A DNA stretch of 64,000 nucleotides from Hevea brasiliensis (Eukaryota > Streptophyta > Magnoliopsida > Malpighiales > Euphorbiaceae), in NCBI RefSeq assembly GCF_030052815.1, contig NC_079505.1, forward strand, positions 64,465,399 to 64,529,398. The letters run 5' to 3'. The notes under the pieces were generated by a model. It had not been told where the DNA came from and made no database searches. It saw nothing but the letters and a program-made list of their open reading frames with translations. Made by a program: the position numbers and the translations under genes. Numbering within the stretch: position 1 is the first letter of the stretch; the number at the start of each line of letters is the position of its first letter. Shown piece after piece: positions 10,919-23,255 of the stretch.

Positions 10919-11880
10919 AAATTAAATGATGAAAATTAAAATCAACTTGGGTATTGAACCCAGAGGTTGATGACGGGAAATTAAATGTTGAAAATTAAAT
11001 TCAACTTGGATCTTGAATCCAAAAGTTGATAACAGGAAATTAAATGTTGAAAATTAAAATCAACTTGGATCTTGAACCCAGAGGTTGATGGTAGGAAATT
11101 AAATGCTGAAAATTAAAATCAACTTAGATATTGAACCTAGAGGTTGATGGTACGAAATTAAATGCTGAAAATTAAAATCAACTTGGATCTTGAACCTAGA
11201 GGTTGATGACAGAAAATTAAATACTGAAAATTAAAATCAACTTGGATCTTGAACCCAGAGGTTGAAGACAGGAATTTAAAATACTGAAAATTAAAATCAA
11301 CTTGGATCTTGAACCCAAAGGTTGATGACAGGAATTTAAAATGCTGAAAATTAAAATCAACTTGGATCTTGAATCCAAAGGTTAATGACAGAAAATTAAA
11401 TGCTGAAAATTAAAATCAACTTGGATCTTGAATCCAGAGATTGATGACAGGAAATTAAATACTGAAAATTAAAATCAACTTGGATCTTGAATCCAGAGGT
11501 TGACGACAGGAAATTAAAATGCTGAAAACTAAAATCAACTTGGATCTTGAACCCAGAGGTTGACGACAGGAAAATAAAATACTGAAAATTAAAATCAACT
11601 TGGATCTTAAACCCAAAGGTTGACGACAGGAAAATAAAATTCTGAAAATTAAAATCAACTTGGATCTTAAACCCAGAGGTTGACGACAGGAAAAAAAATG
11701 TTGAAAATTAAAATCAACTTGGATCTTGAACCCAGAGGTTGATAACAGGAAAATAAAATGCTGAAAATTAAAATCAACTTGGATTTTGAACCCAGAAGTT
11801 GATAACAAGAAACTAAATGCTGAAAATTAAAATCAACTTGGATCTTGAACCCAGAGGTTGATAGCAGGAAATTAAATCAA
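10919..11880. repeat. Tandem array of about 59-bp units in the 3' UTR of C
   Basis: About 16 head-to-tail units with the core GAAAATTAAAATCAACTTGG, then ATCTTGAACCCAGAGGTTGA and TGACAGGAAATTAAATGCT. The period is 59-60 bp with few changes between units, so homogenisation is recent. It lies between the integrase end and the PPT. Hypervariable 3' UTR tandem repeats are a known Tat/Ogre trait and can seed satellites. An apparent minus-strand open frame here is only the repeat. Confidence 0.92.
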
Positions 11881-12754
11881 CTAAGAGATTGAGGGTATGA
11901 AATGTTGTGTTTTGTACCTTTAATGATCACAAAGCAAACCTGACATAAGATGTTCCTCCAATCAAAGTGTACTTAACAATGCCCCGAAGATAGATGATTA
12001 ATGGAGAGGGTCAGAAAGAGTCCCAAGGCTTGGCCTACCTTTTTAGGATGTCCTCTCGAGTTTTCACTCCTTACTCATTTTGCAGAAAGCGCCCTTACGG
12101 GTTCTCACCCTCTTTCAAACATTTTGCTAGGAGCGCCCATTCTGGTTTTCACTCCTACATTTTTTTTTGTTTTTTGCAATCGCTCGACCATCGTTTATCC
12201 CCTGCAAATCTCATAGCAAAGTATATGAGGTTACCAATATTCAAATCCTGATCTTATAATAAAGTTTTAACAAATTAATTGCGCATAAATCAAGGTATAT
12301 AAGAAAGATAAATTAAACTGAAGGAACAATTTTATTATGGCTTAAAAATAAAGGTACAATTTCAAAGGGAAAAGGGTACAAGAATAGATCTCACAAATTC
12401 CTTGTAGCTAACTTTGAACTCCCTTAACTGCCACTATTTTAAGTAATCTTCCGACGAACGTTCGTGCTGTGATGACTTATCACCTCTTCTGGCCTTGGGC
12501 GGTGACTTATTACCTTTTCTGGTCTTGGGCCCCCTTTCTTATTTCTCCGTTTTCTGGTCCTAGGAGCGCCTTTTTGAGTTTTCACCCCTAGAAGATGATT
12601 CCTCTTTTTTTTTTTTTTGACTCACTTTTTCAGGATGCCCTTTTGGGTTTTCATCCTTTACTCATTTTGTAGAAAGCGCCCTTGTGAGTTTTCGCCCTCT
12701 TTCACACATTTTGCTAGGAGCGCCCTTTTGGGTTTTCACTCCTACATTTTTTTT
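11881..12754 (-). repeat. 3' UTR of element C with duplicated 130-bp block
   Basis: Two direct copies of a block of about 130 bp lie at about 12038-12167 and 12625-12756; a fragment is near 12560-12590. On the minus strand each repeats GTGAAAACCCAAAAGGGCGC-like phrases (GAAAAC..., GGGCGC...) about three times. The second copy overlaps the end of pol. The plus-strand open frames across it are low-complexity by-products. Nothing else is seen in 12190-12600. Confidence 0.7.
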
Positions 12755-13910
12755 TTAGGCATAATATCTTTTTACAGCATTTGCATTCACGAGTCTTGAG
12801 AATTCTTCGCCGTCCATGTGAGTCAAGATCAGTGCACCACTAGAAAATGCCTTTTTAACCACATAAGGTCCCTCGTAAGTTGGTGACCATTTGCCCTGAG
12901 GATCTTTTTCAAGACCAGATCTCCTGATTGGAATTCGTGTGGGTGAACGTCTTTATTAAATGCTTTAGCCATTCTTCTTTGGTATAATTGCCCATGACAC
13001 GCTACTGTTAGTCTTTTCTCGTCTATTAGATTCAACTGATCTAACCTCGATTGAATCCATTCTGACTCATCGATTCCTGACTCTTTTAGAATTCTCAGGG
13101 GGGGAATTTCCACTTCTATAGGTAAAACAGCATCCATTCCGCAGACCAATGAATATGGAGTTGCCTCAGTCGATGTACTTATGAAGGTCTGATAAGCATG
13201 AAGGGCGAAGGGAAGCATATCATGCCAATCTTTATAAGGGACGGTCATTTTCCTGATTATTCTCTTGAAATTTTTATTAGCGGCTTCTATCGCTCCGTTC
13301 ATTTGGGGCCGATATGGTGACGAATTGAGATGCCGGATTTTGTACTAGTCATATAAATTTCAGATCTTTGGGCCATTCAAATTCTTAGCATTGTCAGTGA
13401 CAATTTTGCTAGGAAGGCCATGTCGGCAAATAACATTATTCTTGAAAAATTTGAGGAATGTATTTTGCATGATATGAGCATATGACGTTGCCTCAACCTA
13501 TTTGGAAAAGTAGTCAATAGCCACCAAGATGAACCTATACCCATTGGATGTTTTGGGATTAATAGGACTGATCACGTCATTGCCCCACATTACAAAAGGC
13601 CAAGGTGAGACAAGATTAAAAAGCTAATGAGGCGGGACATTTATCGGATTAGCATAAATTTGACATTATGACACTTCCAAAAGTACTCAATGCAGTCTTT
13701 TTCCAAAGTAGTCCAGAAGTATCCCTGTCTCATGATTTGCTTGGCCATCATATGCCCATTAGCGTGATTAGCACAATTCCCCTCATGGGTTTCAAAGAGG
13801 ATCCTCCTTGCTTCTTTTGCATCCACGCACCTCAACAATTCGCCATTGGAGCTTCTTTTGTACAAAATTTCCCCACTGGAGAAGTATCCTAGTGCTAATC
13901 TCCTTATCAT
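12755..13910 (-). pseudogene. Element C integrase
   Basis: Read right to left. The HHCC finger has HEGNCANHANGHMMAKQIMR and then CHNVKF, where relatives have CHKC, so the last Cys is lost. The core has GNDVISPINPKTSNGYRFIL (first Asp), LPSKIVTDNAKNLNG (second Asp) and MNGAIEAANKNFKRI (catalytic Glu). The C-terminal part has WHDMLPFALHAYQTF, VLPIEVEIPPLR, and ends with HMDGEEFSRLVN...VKRYYA before TAA at 12755-12757. Stops break the core between 13303 and 13640. The 12829-13302 stretch is open. Sequence style is typical of Tat/Ogre integrases. Confidence 0.9.
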
Positions 13911-13964
13911 TCTTCTTTCACTTCTGCTTTCCCTGGGAGGGTATTCCTTGGTTTTGAAATAGAC

Positions 13965-14588
13965 CTAGATGTACCAGAGTTTACCATCTGTCTCTTCTTC
14001 GATCATGAAGCAGTATGTCAGCTCACTCCTTGCTAACACCTGTGTCATCTGTCCCTCTTCCATCTTAGTCATGACAGCTAGAGTGGCTAAGGCATCGACG
14101 AATTGGTTCTTGTCATGGTTGAGGTGAGTGAAGGAAATCTCAATGAATTTCTTGATCAATTCTAGGAGATACTTTTGATACGGGATCAGTTTTGGGTCTT
14201 TAGTATGCCCTTCCCCTTTGACTTGGTAAATGATTAAGGCCGAATCTCCGTACACCTCTAATTTCTTAATCTTCATTTTGATGGTAGCCTGTAAACCCAT
14301 CACATAGGCTTCATGCTCTGCAACATTGTTGGTGCAGTCAAACCTTAGCTTGATAGCTACTAGGAAGTGTTTTCCATCTTGGGATATCAAAACTGCCCCA
14401 ATCCCTTTACTGGACAAATTGGCCACTCCATCGAAATACATTTCCCATACGTCATTCGGTTCTTTGTCATCACTGCTGACTTCATTAACATGTTCATCTG
14501 GAAAGAAATCTAAGGCTTCATAATTCGGGATCGGGTTTTCTACCAGGAGATCAGCAATCATGCTTCCTTTCACTGCTTTTTTGGTCAT
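13965..14588 (-). pseudogene. Element C archaeal-type RNase H (second RNase H)
   Basis: This 207-codon open stretch lies between the usual RNase H and integrase, the hallmark position of the second RNase H in Tat/Ogre elements. All four catalytic acidic residues are visible: YFDGVANLSSKGIGAVL (Asp), NNVAEHEAYVMGLQ (Glu), LEVYGDSALIIYQ (Asp) and FVDALATLA (Asp). It would remove RNA from RNA:DNA hybrids. It is one of the best preserved parts of the element. Confidence 0.93.
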
Positions 14589-14603
14589 GTAGACAATGTC
14601 ATA

Positions 14604-15740
14604 TTAAGAAAGTATGACCTGCCATTTTGCTATCCTCCCTGGCACGAACGGGCTTTCAAATACATACTTGATTGGGTCCATTCTAGAGATGAGCCACGTT
14701 TTATGATTCAACATATAGTGCTTAAGTCGATTTGCCGTCCACGCCAATGCATAATAAGTTTTTTCAAGGAATGAGTATCTCAACTCGCATTCATTGAATT
14801 TTTTGCTTAAATAGTAAATGGCTCTTTCCTTTCTTCCTGTGTCATTATGTTGTCTCAGAACACAACCCATTGAGCTCAGCTGAACTGTCATATACAGAAT
14901 CAACGGCCTTCCCGTCATTGGAGGAACCAATATTGGCGGATTTGACAAGAACTGTTTAATCTTTTTAAAAGCCTCTTGACAAACTTGATCCCACTGAGCG
15001 GTGTTATTCTTCTTGAGTAGTTTAAAAATGGGTTCAGCTTTAGCAGTGAGATTGGAGATGAATCTCGAAATGTAGTTTAGCTTTCCTAAGAAACTGCGTA
15101 CTTCCCTTTCTGTCTTTGGGGATGGCATTTCTTGAATGGCTCGAACTTTGTCTGGATCCACTTCTATTCCCTTCTTGCTTACTATGAATCCCAATAGCTT
15201 ACCAGACCTGGCCCCAAACACACACTTAGCCAGGTTCAGCTTCAATTGAAATTTCTTGAGCCTTTCGAACACCTTTCTTAACACCTGTACGTGACTTTCT
15301 GCCTCTCTGGATTTGATAATCATATCATCCACATATACTTCCACTTCTTTGTGCATCATGTCATGGAATAATGGGACCATAGCACGTTGGTCGGTAGCTC
15401 TGGCATTCTTAATCCAAAGGGCATCACCCGATAGCAAAATACCCCCCACTGGGTGATAAAAGTAGTTTTGTCTTTGTCCCCCTCATCCATGGGGATTTGG
15501 TTATACCCCGATGCCCTGTCGATACATGAACATCTCCCCAGCCCCGCAGCATTTTCTACTAGCACATCTATGTGTGGGAAAGGGAAATCATCCTTCAAGC
15601 TTACTTTATTGAGATCCCTATAATCAACACATACCCTTACTCTTCCATCCTTCTTCATTACCGGGACAACATTAGCTATCCACTAGGGGTATTTGACCAC
15701 TTCTAGGAATCTAGCATCATACTACTTTTTGACTTCATCC
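14604..15740 (-). pseudogene. Element C reverse transcriptase and degenerate RNase H
   Basis: RT begins with MKKDGRVRVCVDYRDLNKVS and continues with DRASGYNQIPM (catalytic Asp), TTFITQWGVFCYRVMPFGL, a one-base frameshift near 15400, and the catalytic box VYVDDMIIKS, which is intact. The connection reads VRSFLGKLNYISRFI. The first RNase H has PLILYMTVQLSSMGCVLRQ, where relatives have SD or SE before the small residues, so its first acidic residue appears lost. ERAIYYLSKKFNECELRYS and LNHKTWLISRMDPIKY follow. Without the frameshift this RT would look competent. Confidence 0.92.
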
Positions 15741-16649
15741 CTAACTTTGAACAACGCGTTGGGGTTCATTCTTCTCAATTTCTATTTCACTGGAATCGTC
15801 CCTTGGAATCAGAGGGATTTTATGCGTTACTATCTGAGGATCCAATCTGGGCATGTTATCATAGCTCCACGAGAATACATCAATGAATTCCTTGAGCAAA
15901 CTGACCATACTCTCTAATTCTCTGTTATTCATGACCTTAAGTTCCCTCTTCGTTTCCTTAGTCTCTAGATTTATGGTGTGCATTTTATCCCCACAAGGCA
16001 CCAAGGAAGGTTCATCTCTTTCGCCCTGTTTTTCTACAGACTCTTCTTCGGAATCACTCGAACCAATGGCAGTTATGGGAGTTTCAAAGTTAACATATGG
16101 AATTTCAGAGTCAATTGAATTATTAGGTCTGGATTGGTCAATGGTCTCGAGATTAAGCACGGGGATATCTTCTGCTTCCCAATTATCAAGCTTTTGCCCC
16201 TCGACGATTGGTGAAATCAGTGCCTCGGACAGGGAGTCTAGCTGTATGACATCGATGGATGGTTTTAAAGGAGACCCTTCACTTTCTTCTGGATTTTTGA
16301 TGATTGGTTTGGTGAAAACATCTATGATTTTCGGGACAACTTTCATTTTCCCGACTGTTCTGTCAAAACTTTGATCCCTGAGCATATTCCTCATCAAGAA
16401 CCTTTTATCCACTAGAGCATCTTCTTCATATCCCAAGCCGAAGTGACCGATCTTCTAAATAGCCAATGCAGGTTCGACAATCCCCTGTAATACAGTGCCC
16501 AATCCCTTACCCTTTTCATAGCCACTCTTCAACATCACATTTGCAACCATTATCGCAGCTCCTTCATCCCTCGGGGTTGTTCCTTGTAACTCTAGTGCTT
16601 GGAAAGAGCTTTCCAAGGATCTATCGGTTGTTTCTATATAAGGAACTGA
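15741..16649 (-). pseudogene. Element C protease-RT linker region
   Basis: A 231-codon open frame (15741-16436) begins MGYEEDALVDKRFLM and is rich in Glu, Asp, Ser and Pro. It ends with the conserved pre-RT motif LLKEFIDVFSWSYDNMPRLD and IVTHKIPLIP. Tat/Ogre elements have such an acidic linker here, and pea Ogre has an intron between protease and RT. The stretch 16437-16649, with stops, is where an intron could lie, but no clear splice pair was found. Confidence 0.75.
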
Positions 16650-17420
16650 TTAAGGCTTAGTGACTAGCATGGCCTCCTCCGCTCTTACTATGATGATTTT
16701 TTCGCTCATGATGTATTTGATCCTCTGATGCAAAGTTGAAGGCACTGCATTTGCTGAATGGATCCAGGGTCTCCCCAATAGCATGGTGTATGCAAGCTCA
16801 ATATCCATTACTTGGAATGTGAAGTTAAAAGTACATGCCCCTATCTGAAGCGGCAAATTGATGTCTCCTAGTACCTTTCTCTTTGTACCATCAAAGGCTC
16901 TTACGACCATGGCACTTTGGCGTATGGCTGATGGATCAATAGGTAATTTTGCCAAGGTGGAATTAGGCAAGACATTGAGGGCAGATCCATTATCAATCAG
17001 GACTTTAGCAACTATGCACCCCTTACACTTGACTGTCACATGCAAAGCTTTGGCATGCTTTAAGCTAGCCGGGTCTACTTCATCTTCTGAAAAAGTGATA
17101 AAATTGGACACCTGAATTTGCCCAACTATTTTCTCAAATTGCCCTGGTGTGATATTGGGGTTCACAAAGGCCCAGTCCAAAACTTTTTGCAAGGCATGGC
17201 GATGCACTTCCGAGCTTAAAATCAATGACAGCAAGGAAATTTGAGTGGGCATCTTTCTTAATTGCTCAATGACGTCATATTCACTCTGTTTCATGATCTG
17301 TAGCAGCAGTTCCTCCTCTTCTTTCTTTTCACTAGGTTCCCCTTTCTCAACCCTTACACCCCCTTCCTCCATTTTTTCTTGTGGTTCTCCTATTTTTACT
17401 TTCCCCTTCTTCTTTTCCAC
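16650..17420 (-). pseudogene. Element C aspartic protease
   Basis: A 256-codon open stretch. After a charged leader (MEKKKGKVKIGEPQEKMEEG) it reads LLSLILSSEVHRHALQKVL, then HVTVKCKGCIVAKVLIDNGS with the active site as IDNGSALNVLP, the DNGS variant normal for Tat-lineage proteases. VMDIELAYTMLLGRPWIHSA is the C-terminal motif. It would process the Gag-Pol polyprotein. The catalytic Asp and the flap region appear intact. Confidence 0.9.
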
Positions 17421-19773
17421 TTCATCATTTTCGTAACATCTCCCACTCCTGGTTATAAATTCTACTTCCTGATCTTATGGGAGCGAGTTACTGGTTATGA
17501 TAGGTTTTGGGTTTGGTTGGGGAGTAATATAGTTGGAGGGTCCTGTATAGGTCATCTTGAAGTGCTCTTGTGGGGCGAAGCATGGCTTAAGAGGGGTGTG
17601 GGTATGGTTGAGGGTAGGAATTGAAGTGTTGCTGGATGCACTTTGAGTAAAAACTTAGAGGTTGTAATTCCAAGGTACTGCATGGGTATTGGTGACTGGG
17701 AGTTGAGGCGGTGTTCGGATAACCGTTATTGGTGGTACTAGTGGTGTTGGCGTGTTGGGAGCAGAAAAGATTAATCTTGGGTTGGGGGTAGAGGCGTCTC
17801 GGCCAAACCTGGCTGTGTTCACTTCACCCTCTATCCTTGACCTCTGCTGACAGCTCAAAGTTCTGAGTGATAGCATTCTCCAAACTTCCTGCCTAAATTC
17901 ATCTCAGTTGTGTAACTCATGGTTGGCCTCTCCACCGTGATAAGGGCATCCTGAATTATGCTGATCACTTTCCAACCCGGATCCCTGAGGGCATAGGTAT
18001 CCCTCTCATACCGCAGTTTTAAAAATCTCCTTGAAATGAGGAATTAGCTGATCTACCTCCAAAATTGATCTTTCATCCCTAGATTCTATCACATTCACGC
18101 CATTGCCTGTACCATGATTAGGTAATGGGTTTAAAGTGACGTTGGGAAGAGAACCATTTTCCTTAATTTTTAGCCATCCATTCCTGATCAGAGCCTGTAC
18201 TCTTCCCCGAAGAGCTCCACAATTATCAGTTGAATGCCCTAGTGCCCCACCATGATATTCACATTGGGCATTAGCATCATACCACGTAGGATATGGTGGC
18301 TAAACCGAGTCAAGGGGGATGGGCACTATCTGATTTATACCCAGTAAGTATCGATAGATTTCACTGAGTGGAAGGGAGAGAGGTGGATCAGGATTCCTTG
18401 GTGGTCTTGGGTTGGTTTGAGGAGCAGGTGGTCTCAACTGATTAGGTTTGGAAGGCGGTATGGGGTGGTAAGTAGCTTGAGGTAGATATTATGGGCGAGG
18501 GTGAGGATAATTTAGAAAAGAGGGCGGAACATTTGTTATTATTGGGCCCTGCATTGGAGGGTATGGTCGAAAGTTATTTTGAGGGAGTGGAGGTTGAGCT
18601 TGTCAGGTGATAGAGTGTACATCACCTTCCTTCTTTTTCCCGAAACTAGCTATTTTCTTTGCAGAGTTTTCTCCAGTAAACTCTTGCAACCTTCCTAACC
18701 TGAGGTTAGCTTCAATTCTTTCACCAGCCTAGATAATGTCGGAAAAGCTATTGGATATATTTTTTATCATTAAATTGAAATACGGGGCCTTCAGGGTTTC
18801 AATAAAGAGAGAGCAAAGGTCATTGTTAGTAACTGGAGGATATACCTCAGCTGCCTTTTCTCTTCATCTCTGCGCAAATTCCTTAAAGCTCTCCTTCTCT
18901 TTTTGCACTAGATTTTGAAGGTCTCTTCGCGTCGGGGTGCCATCGCAGTTGAACTTGTACTGCTTGAGGAAAGCATCAGCCAAATCTTTCCAGGAGCGTA
19001 GTTTGTTCCTATCCAGTTGTATGCACCATCGCAAGGCTACCCCAGAGAGGCTTTCATGAAAGAAATGGACCAGAAGTCTGTCATCTTCTGTGAGGGTGGA
19101 CATCTTGGCTATGTAAATGGCCAAATGGATGTGGGGGTCTAAATTTCCGGTATACTTGTCAAAGTTTGGAACTTTAAACTTAGATGGTACCACTACATCA
19201 GGTACCAATCTCAGTGAAGATACATCAACTGAGCCATACATGTTCAAACCTTCTATGGCTCTTAGTCTTTACTCTAGAGCAGACAACTTTTCACTTTCTT
19301 TTTCTTTATTTTCACCCCCTGCTACATAAGCCATGCCTCTAGTTGGGAAATAAGTTACAGGGTGAACTGAAGGGATTGGTATGGAAGGGTGCAATTCGGT
19401 GCATGAGACAGCAGGATGATAAGAAAAGGGTAAGTCATTATTTAGGAATGTTGGACTGACAGTGATCGTCAAATCACAAATAGGAGGCTGGAAGGTTAAA
19501 GAGGTTCAAGCTTGATGGGAATCAACCATCATTGCGAGTGGGGGAGGTACTGGTAAATTTGGTTCTGGTGTAGGTCGAATGGTTTCTCTACTATGGGACA
19601 TCTCCTTCATTAGTTTCATCAATTATGAGACTTGGTCTCTCAATTCCGAAACTTGTCATTGTAGGCTCTACACTTGTTCCTGGTCTTCCAATATCTTCTT
19701 TGCTCGGGACCTTGTTAAGTACACTTTTTTTGTTGAACTGCTTGATCGATCGGGTTTGCTTTGCTTGGAGCAA
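17421..19773 (-). pseudogene. gag: Element C gag
   Basis: The likely start is the ATG at 19771-19773 (MLQAKQTRSIKQ), about 465 bases after the ORF1 stop; alternative starts are possible. The Retrotrans_gag core at 18864-19247 includes VPSKFKVPNFDKYTGNLDPH, FHESLSGVALRWCIQLD and WKDLADAFLKQYKFN. A Tat-type zinc knuckle at 18220-18263 reads CEYHGGALGHSTDNC. Further down are Pro-rich stretches. Several stops and frameshifts separate the pieces. It would form the virus-like particle. Confidence 0.85.
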
Positions 19774-20237
19774 TGTTGATTTCCTATGGAAAGTTTTTGT
19801 ATTAGTTTTAAATTCCGTTAGAGTTAAAGATCCTAACTAGACAAAGGATACGGTGGCAGATAATTGCCAAAATGGAGTCTGTAGAAGGTGAATGGTGTCA
19901 ACTTTATTATGGTATCACTCGATAGTCCAACAGTGAATGACGGGATCGTGTGCGTGTCTATGATTGTTGTCCATACGATGCATTCGTCTTTTCATATAAC
20001 CCTAATGAGGATAGTTCCTGTGGGAGTTACACTATTCATTCATATTTTGCTAAACATGGTTCAAACAATTCATTAATCAATCTGTTCATACATTGCATTC
20101 TTTGCTATTGCTTAGGTTCAGGAAGACTCTTTAAAATACAATGACATCTTTTAAGGTACTCATAGTCTTTCTTCTTATCTGGTAGGATTGAATGTCTTCA
20201 AGGCATATTCAGATTCTGGCAGCAGTTCTTGTTTCCT

Positions 20238-20657
20238 TTAAGCTATCATTCTTTCTAGTTGGTCAACATTTTCTCTCATCTCTTGATGAAGGGTTGCTTG
20301 CCTTTCTTTTTCTTTCCTTTCTTTGGCACATTCTTTCAAAATGTCATTAATAAGTTGTGCCTGCTCTTTCAATTCAAGCTTTTTTTTTTTGCTTTCCTGT
20401 TTATATTCTTCCATAAGTATTTCCTGATATTCCAGTTTCTCCTGCAATTTGCCATTCTGGACTCCTGCCTCTCTTACTGTATTTTGAAGCGAGGTCTTTT
20501 CTTTCACCCACTGTATTTCTTGCCCCTCAAATTTTGTTTTTTTTGCTATCACTTCTTCCCTGAGCCTTTTTACTTCCTTTTTCAGAATTTGCTATCGATC
20601 TTCCAACTGCCTTATACGTTCTTGCAATTGTTGGTTCTCGACGCTCAAATTCTGTAA
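20238..20657 (-). pseudogene. Element C ORF1, C-terminal coiled coil (cut by B)
   Basis: The open frame carries heptad-rich, Lys/Glu/Gln-rich sequence (LQEKLEYQEILMEEYKQESK, LINDILKECAKERKEKERQ), a predicted long coiled coil, and stops at 20238. The frame enters from 35871 once element B and one TGTAA are discounted; the right part supplies the N-terminal domain. ORF1 upstream of gag is typical of Ogre; its function is unknown. Confidence 0.8.
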
Positions 20658-21063
20658 TGTAACGCCCTCACCATAGGTAGTCCATACATTTTACTATTCC
20701 GATGACAAATGTCTGTTCAGACAGTCAAAATGTCAGGAACTACACCTAAACTATGGTGAGGAGGCATACATTGAAGAAAAAAATGTTAAGAAAATATAGA
20801 AAAAAATTTAGAGAAAAATAAATTAAAGTTTAGAGGATTTTTAAATTGGTACAAAAATAATAAAAATAACTTGATATGCATTATGAAGGGCATTTTGGTC
20901 ATTTCACTCCCAGAGGTGAATTTTGACCTAAATGTCAAAATCAATTTAGAGAATAAAAATAATTAACACAAATTAATATTATGAGTTGAATTAGGAAATA
21001 AGAAGAAAAGAAAAATAAGCTTATGAAAATTTAAAACAAAATTAAAGTACAACATATATGGAA

Positions 21064-21073
21064 TATATAAATA
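21064..21073 (+). promoter_or_regulatory. TATA box of element B 5' LTR
   Basis: TATATAAATA about 400 bases into the LTR, matched at 32980-32989 in the 3' LTR. A CT-rich stretch (ATCTTCTCCCTCATC) follows about 35-50 bases later. Inferred promoter of the element. Confidence 0.6.
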
Positions 21074-21889
21074 CCCATAAAAGACAAAAGCTACCTAACA
21101 CATCTTCTCCCTCATCTCTTCCCTCTCATTGCTGGCTGCCTTGGTTTCCTTCCTCCACCATCGTTGTTCAAGCTTCAAGCTTGATTCCTCCCTCATTTCC
21201 TCACCAAAACCCATAACACATTTTATTAAAAATCCTCCCCACACTCTAAGGAAGCTATAAATAACCATAAAGAGGAGAAAGGTTGAAGTTTTGGGAAGCT
21301 CAAGTAAGGTTAGTGCACTAATCCCTTTTCTTCTCTTTATTAAACATGAAAAACATGTTTAGCCAAGCATAAATATCATTAAAACAAAAAGAAAATCTTA
21401 AGGAAAGAACCCTTGAATTTTTGGCAGCCATGGAACTTGATGTTTATTGCTTTTAAGTGATGAAAAATGGTTCCATGAGAATGTGTGATGAGTTGAAATG
21501 TTTGGGTGTTTGATTGTGCAGTGTTTGTGAAAATTTAAAACTTTGAAAACTAGGGTTTGTGTAAATGCTTGAGGACTTGGTGTAAATGTGGAAATTGACC
21601 TATTGAGTTGAGATTGTTGCTTATAAAAGTGTATTGCATGCAAATTAAAGTAAGGAAGTTGAAGGAATTGAGATATTGGGAGTGTTTAATTTTCTGCAGG
21701 TTGGACTCAATGAGTCCAGTGGGTTTATTGACTCATAACTGAAAATGTGTAACTCCAATTGGTATGAGGCCAATTGGAGGTGAAAATAGACTCAAAATAG
21801 CCCATTTTTTATGCAGACACCATGCCCATATTTTGCCAAAATCATGACCAATTCTCTGCCCAAACCTGGATGACCAAACACTGAAACCC

Positions 21890-22340
21890 AAAAAATGACC
21901 AAATGAACAGTACGTGTTCATTTGGTCATAACTCTCTCTATACTGGTCCAAATGACTTAAAATTACATTAATGGAAAGCTTAGACATAGGGCTACACTTT
22001 TCATGAAGACCACTTGACCCAGTTTTGCTTTTAACCAAATCAAATTGTTAGCACAAGTTGAGTCACTAAAACTGCCAACCCAGAAAATGACTAAATGAAT
22101 AGTACGTGTTCATTTGATCATAACTCTCTCTGTACTTGTCCAAATAACTTAAAACTAAATCAATGGAAAGCTTAGACATAGGGCTACACTTTTCATGAAG
22201 ACCACTTGACCCAGTTTTGCTTTTAACCAAATCAAATTGTTAGCAAAAGTTGAGTCACTAAAACTGCCAACCCAGAAAATGACCAAATGAATAGTACATG
22301 TTCATTTGGTCATAACTCTCTCTATACTAGTCCAAATGAC
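21890..22340. repeat. 190-bp tandem repeat in B 5' LTR (two full units and a partial third)
   Basis: The phrase AGTACGTGTTCATTTGGTCA recurs at about 21910, 22100 and 22290, spaced 190 bp. Each is followed by CATAACTCTCTCTATACT and AATGGAAAGCTTAGACATAG (last copy altered). The 3' LTR has only two occurrences (about 33829 and 34018). Confidence 0.85.
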
Positions 22341-23255
22341 CTAAAATTTCATCAATGGAAACATGATACTTAGGGCTACAACATTGATTTAGACACCTTT
22401 GCCAAATTCTAAGTGTAAAGACCCTAAAAAGAGGTCAAACATACTGGCCTGAAGTTGGTTATTGCCCTTATAGGACTGAGAGTCCAGGTTAATACACTCT
22501 TGAAAAATTATGAAATTGTACCTGGGAGTCCCTAAGACATAGAGGAACATATCTTGTGAAGGAACCTAAGTCTAAAAACGACCATAAAATGATCAAATGA
22601 CTAGTCAAAGTTTATTGACCAGAAATTGTAAATTCTGGATAGCTAGAGGCAAAGGGACCAGTTATGGTATTTTGACCATAACTTGAGCTCTATAACCCCA
22701 AATTCAGTGATTCAAAAACTAAAATTCAAGTTTAAACATAGAGGAGCAATTGTTATGAAGGAAGTGTGACCAAATAGACATCCTAACCTAGTCAAATTCC
22801 TAAATAAAGATAACACATCAACATGAACCTAAAGAAAAGTTCATAAGGAAAATGCTATATATGATAATTAAAATACTTATAAGGATAATTAAATATTAAA
22901 AATGATATGAATATATAAATTGGGACTAATGTCCTATTAATATGAAATTAATGGTACCAATGAACAGTACCAAAAAAAATAGTAACAGTAAATAGTGCTA
23001 AAATAATTAAAAATGTTTAATTGCCCATAGTATACCTAGACTTATTTATTTAGTTTGGATAAATCGGTATACCAATTAGGGACTACAGATAGCAGTACTG
23101 TCTATCGAGAAAATCATAAACTAACAATATATGTCTGGTATGATTGTTCTACACGCTATATGCCTACTTACTGGCCATTGTGGCTACTTTATTTCTGGCT
23201 TTACAAGCCTGACAGCGGGTCTCGTGCCCGACAGCTGGCCTCGTGCCTGATATAC

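Noticed and set aside
11455..11808. A 117-codon minus-strand frame with repeated peptide units
   Set aside because: It is only the 59-bp tandem array read in a frame without stops; it is not a protein family.
11994..12799. Plus-strand open frames with recurring Phe-Thr-Pro-rich peptides
   Set aside because: They translate the duplicated 3' UTR block of element C on the wrong strand.
15883..16374. A 163-codon plus-strand frame
   Set aside because: Shadow of the acidic protease-RT linker of element C, which has the family motifs on the minus strand.
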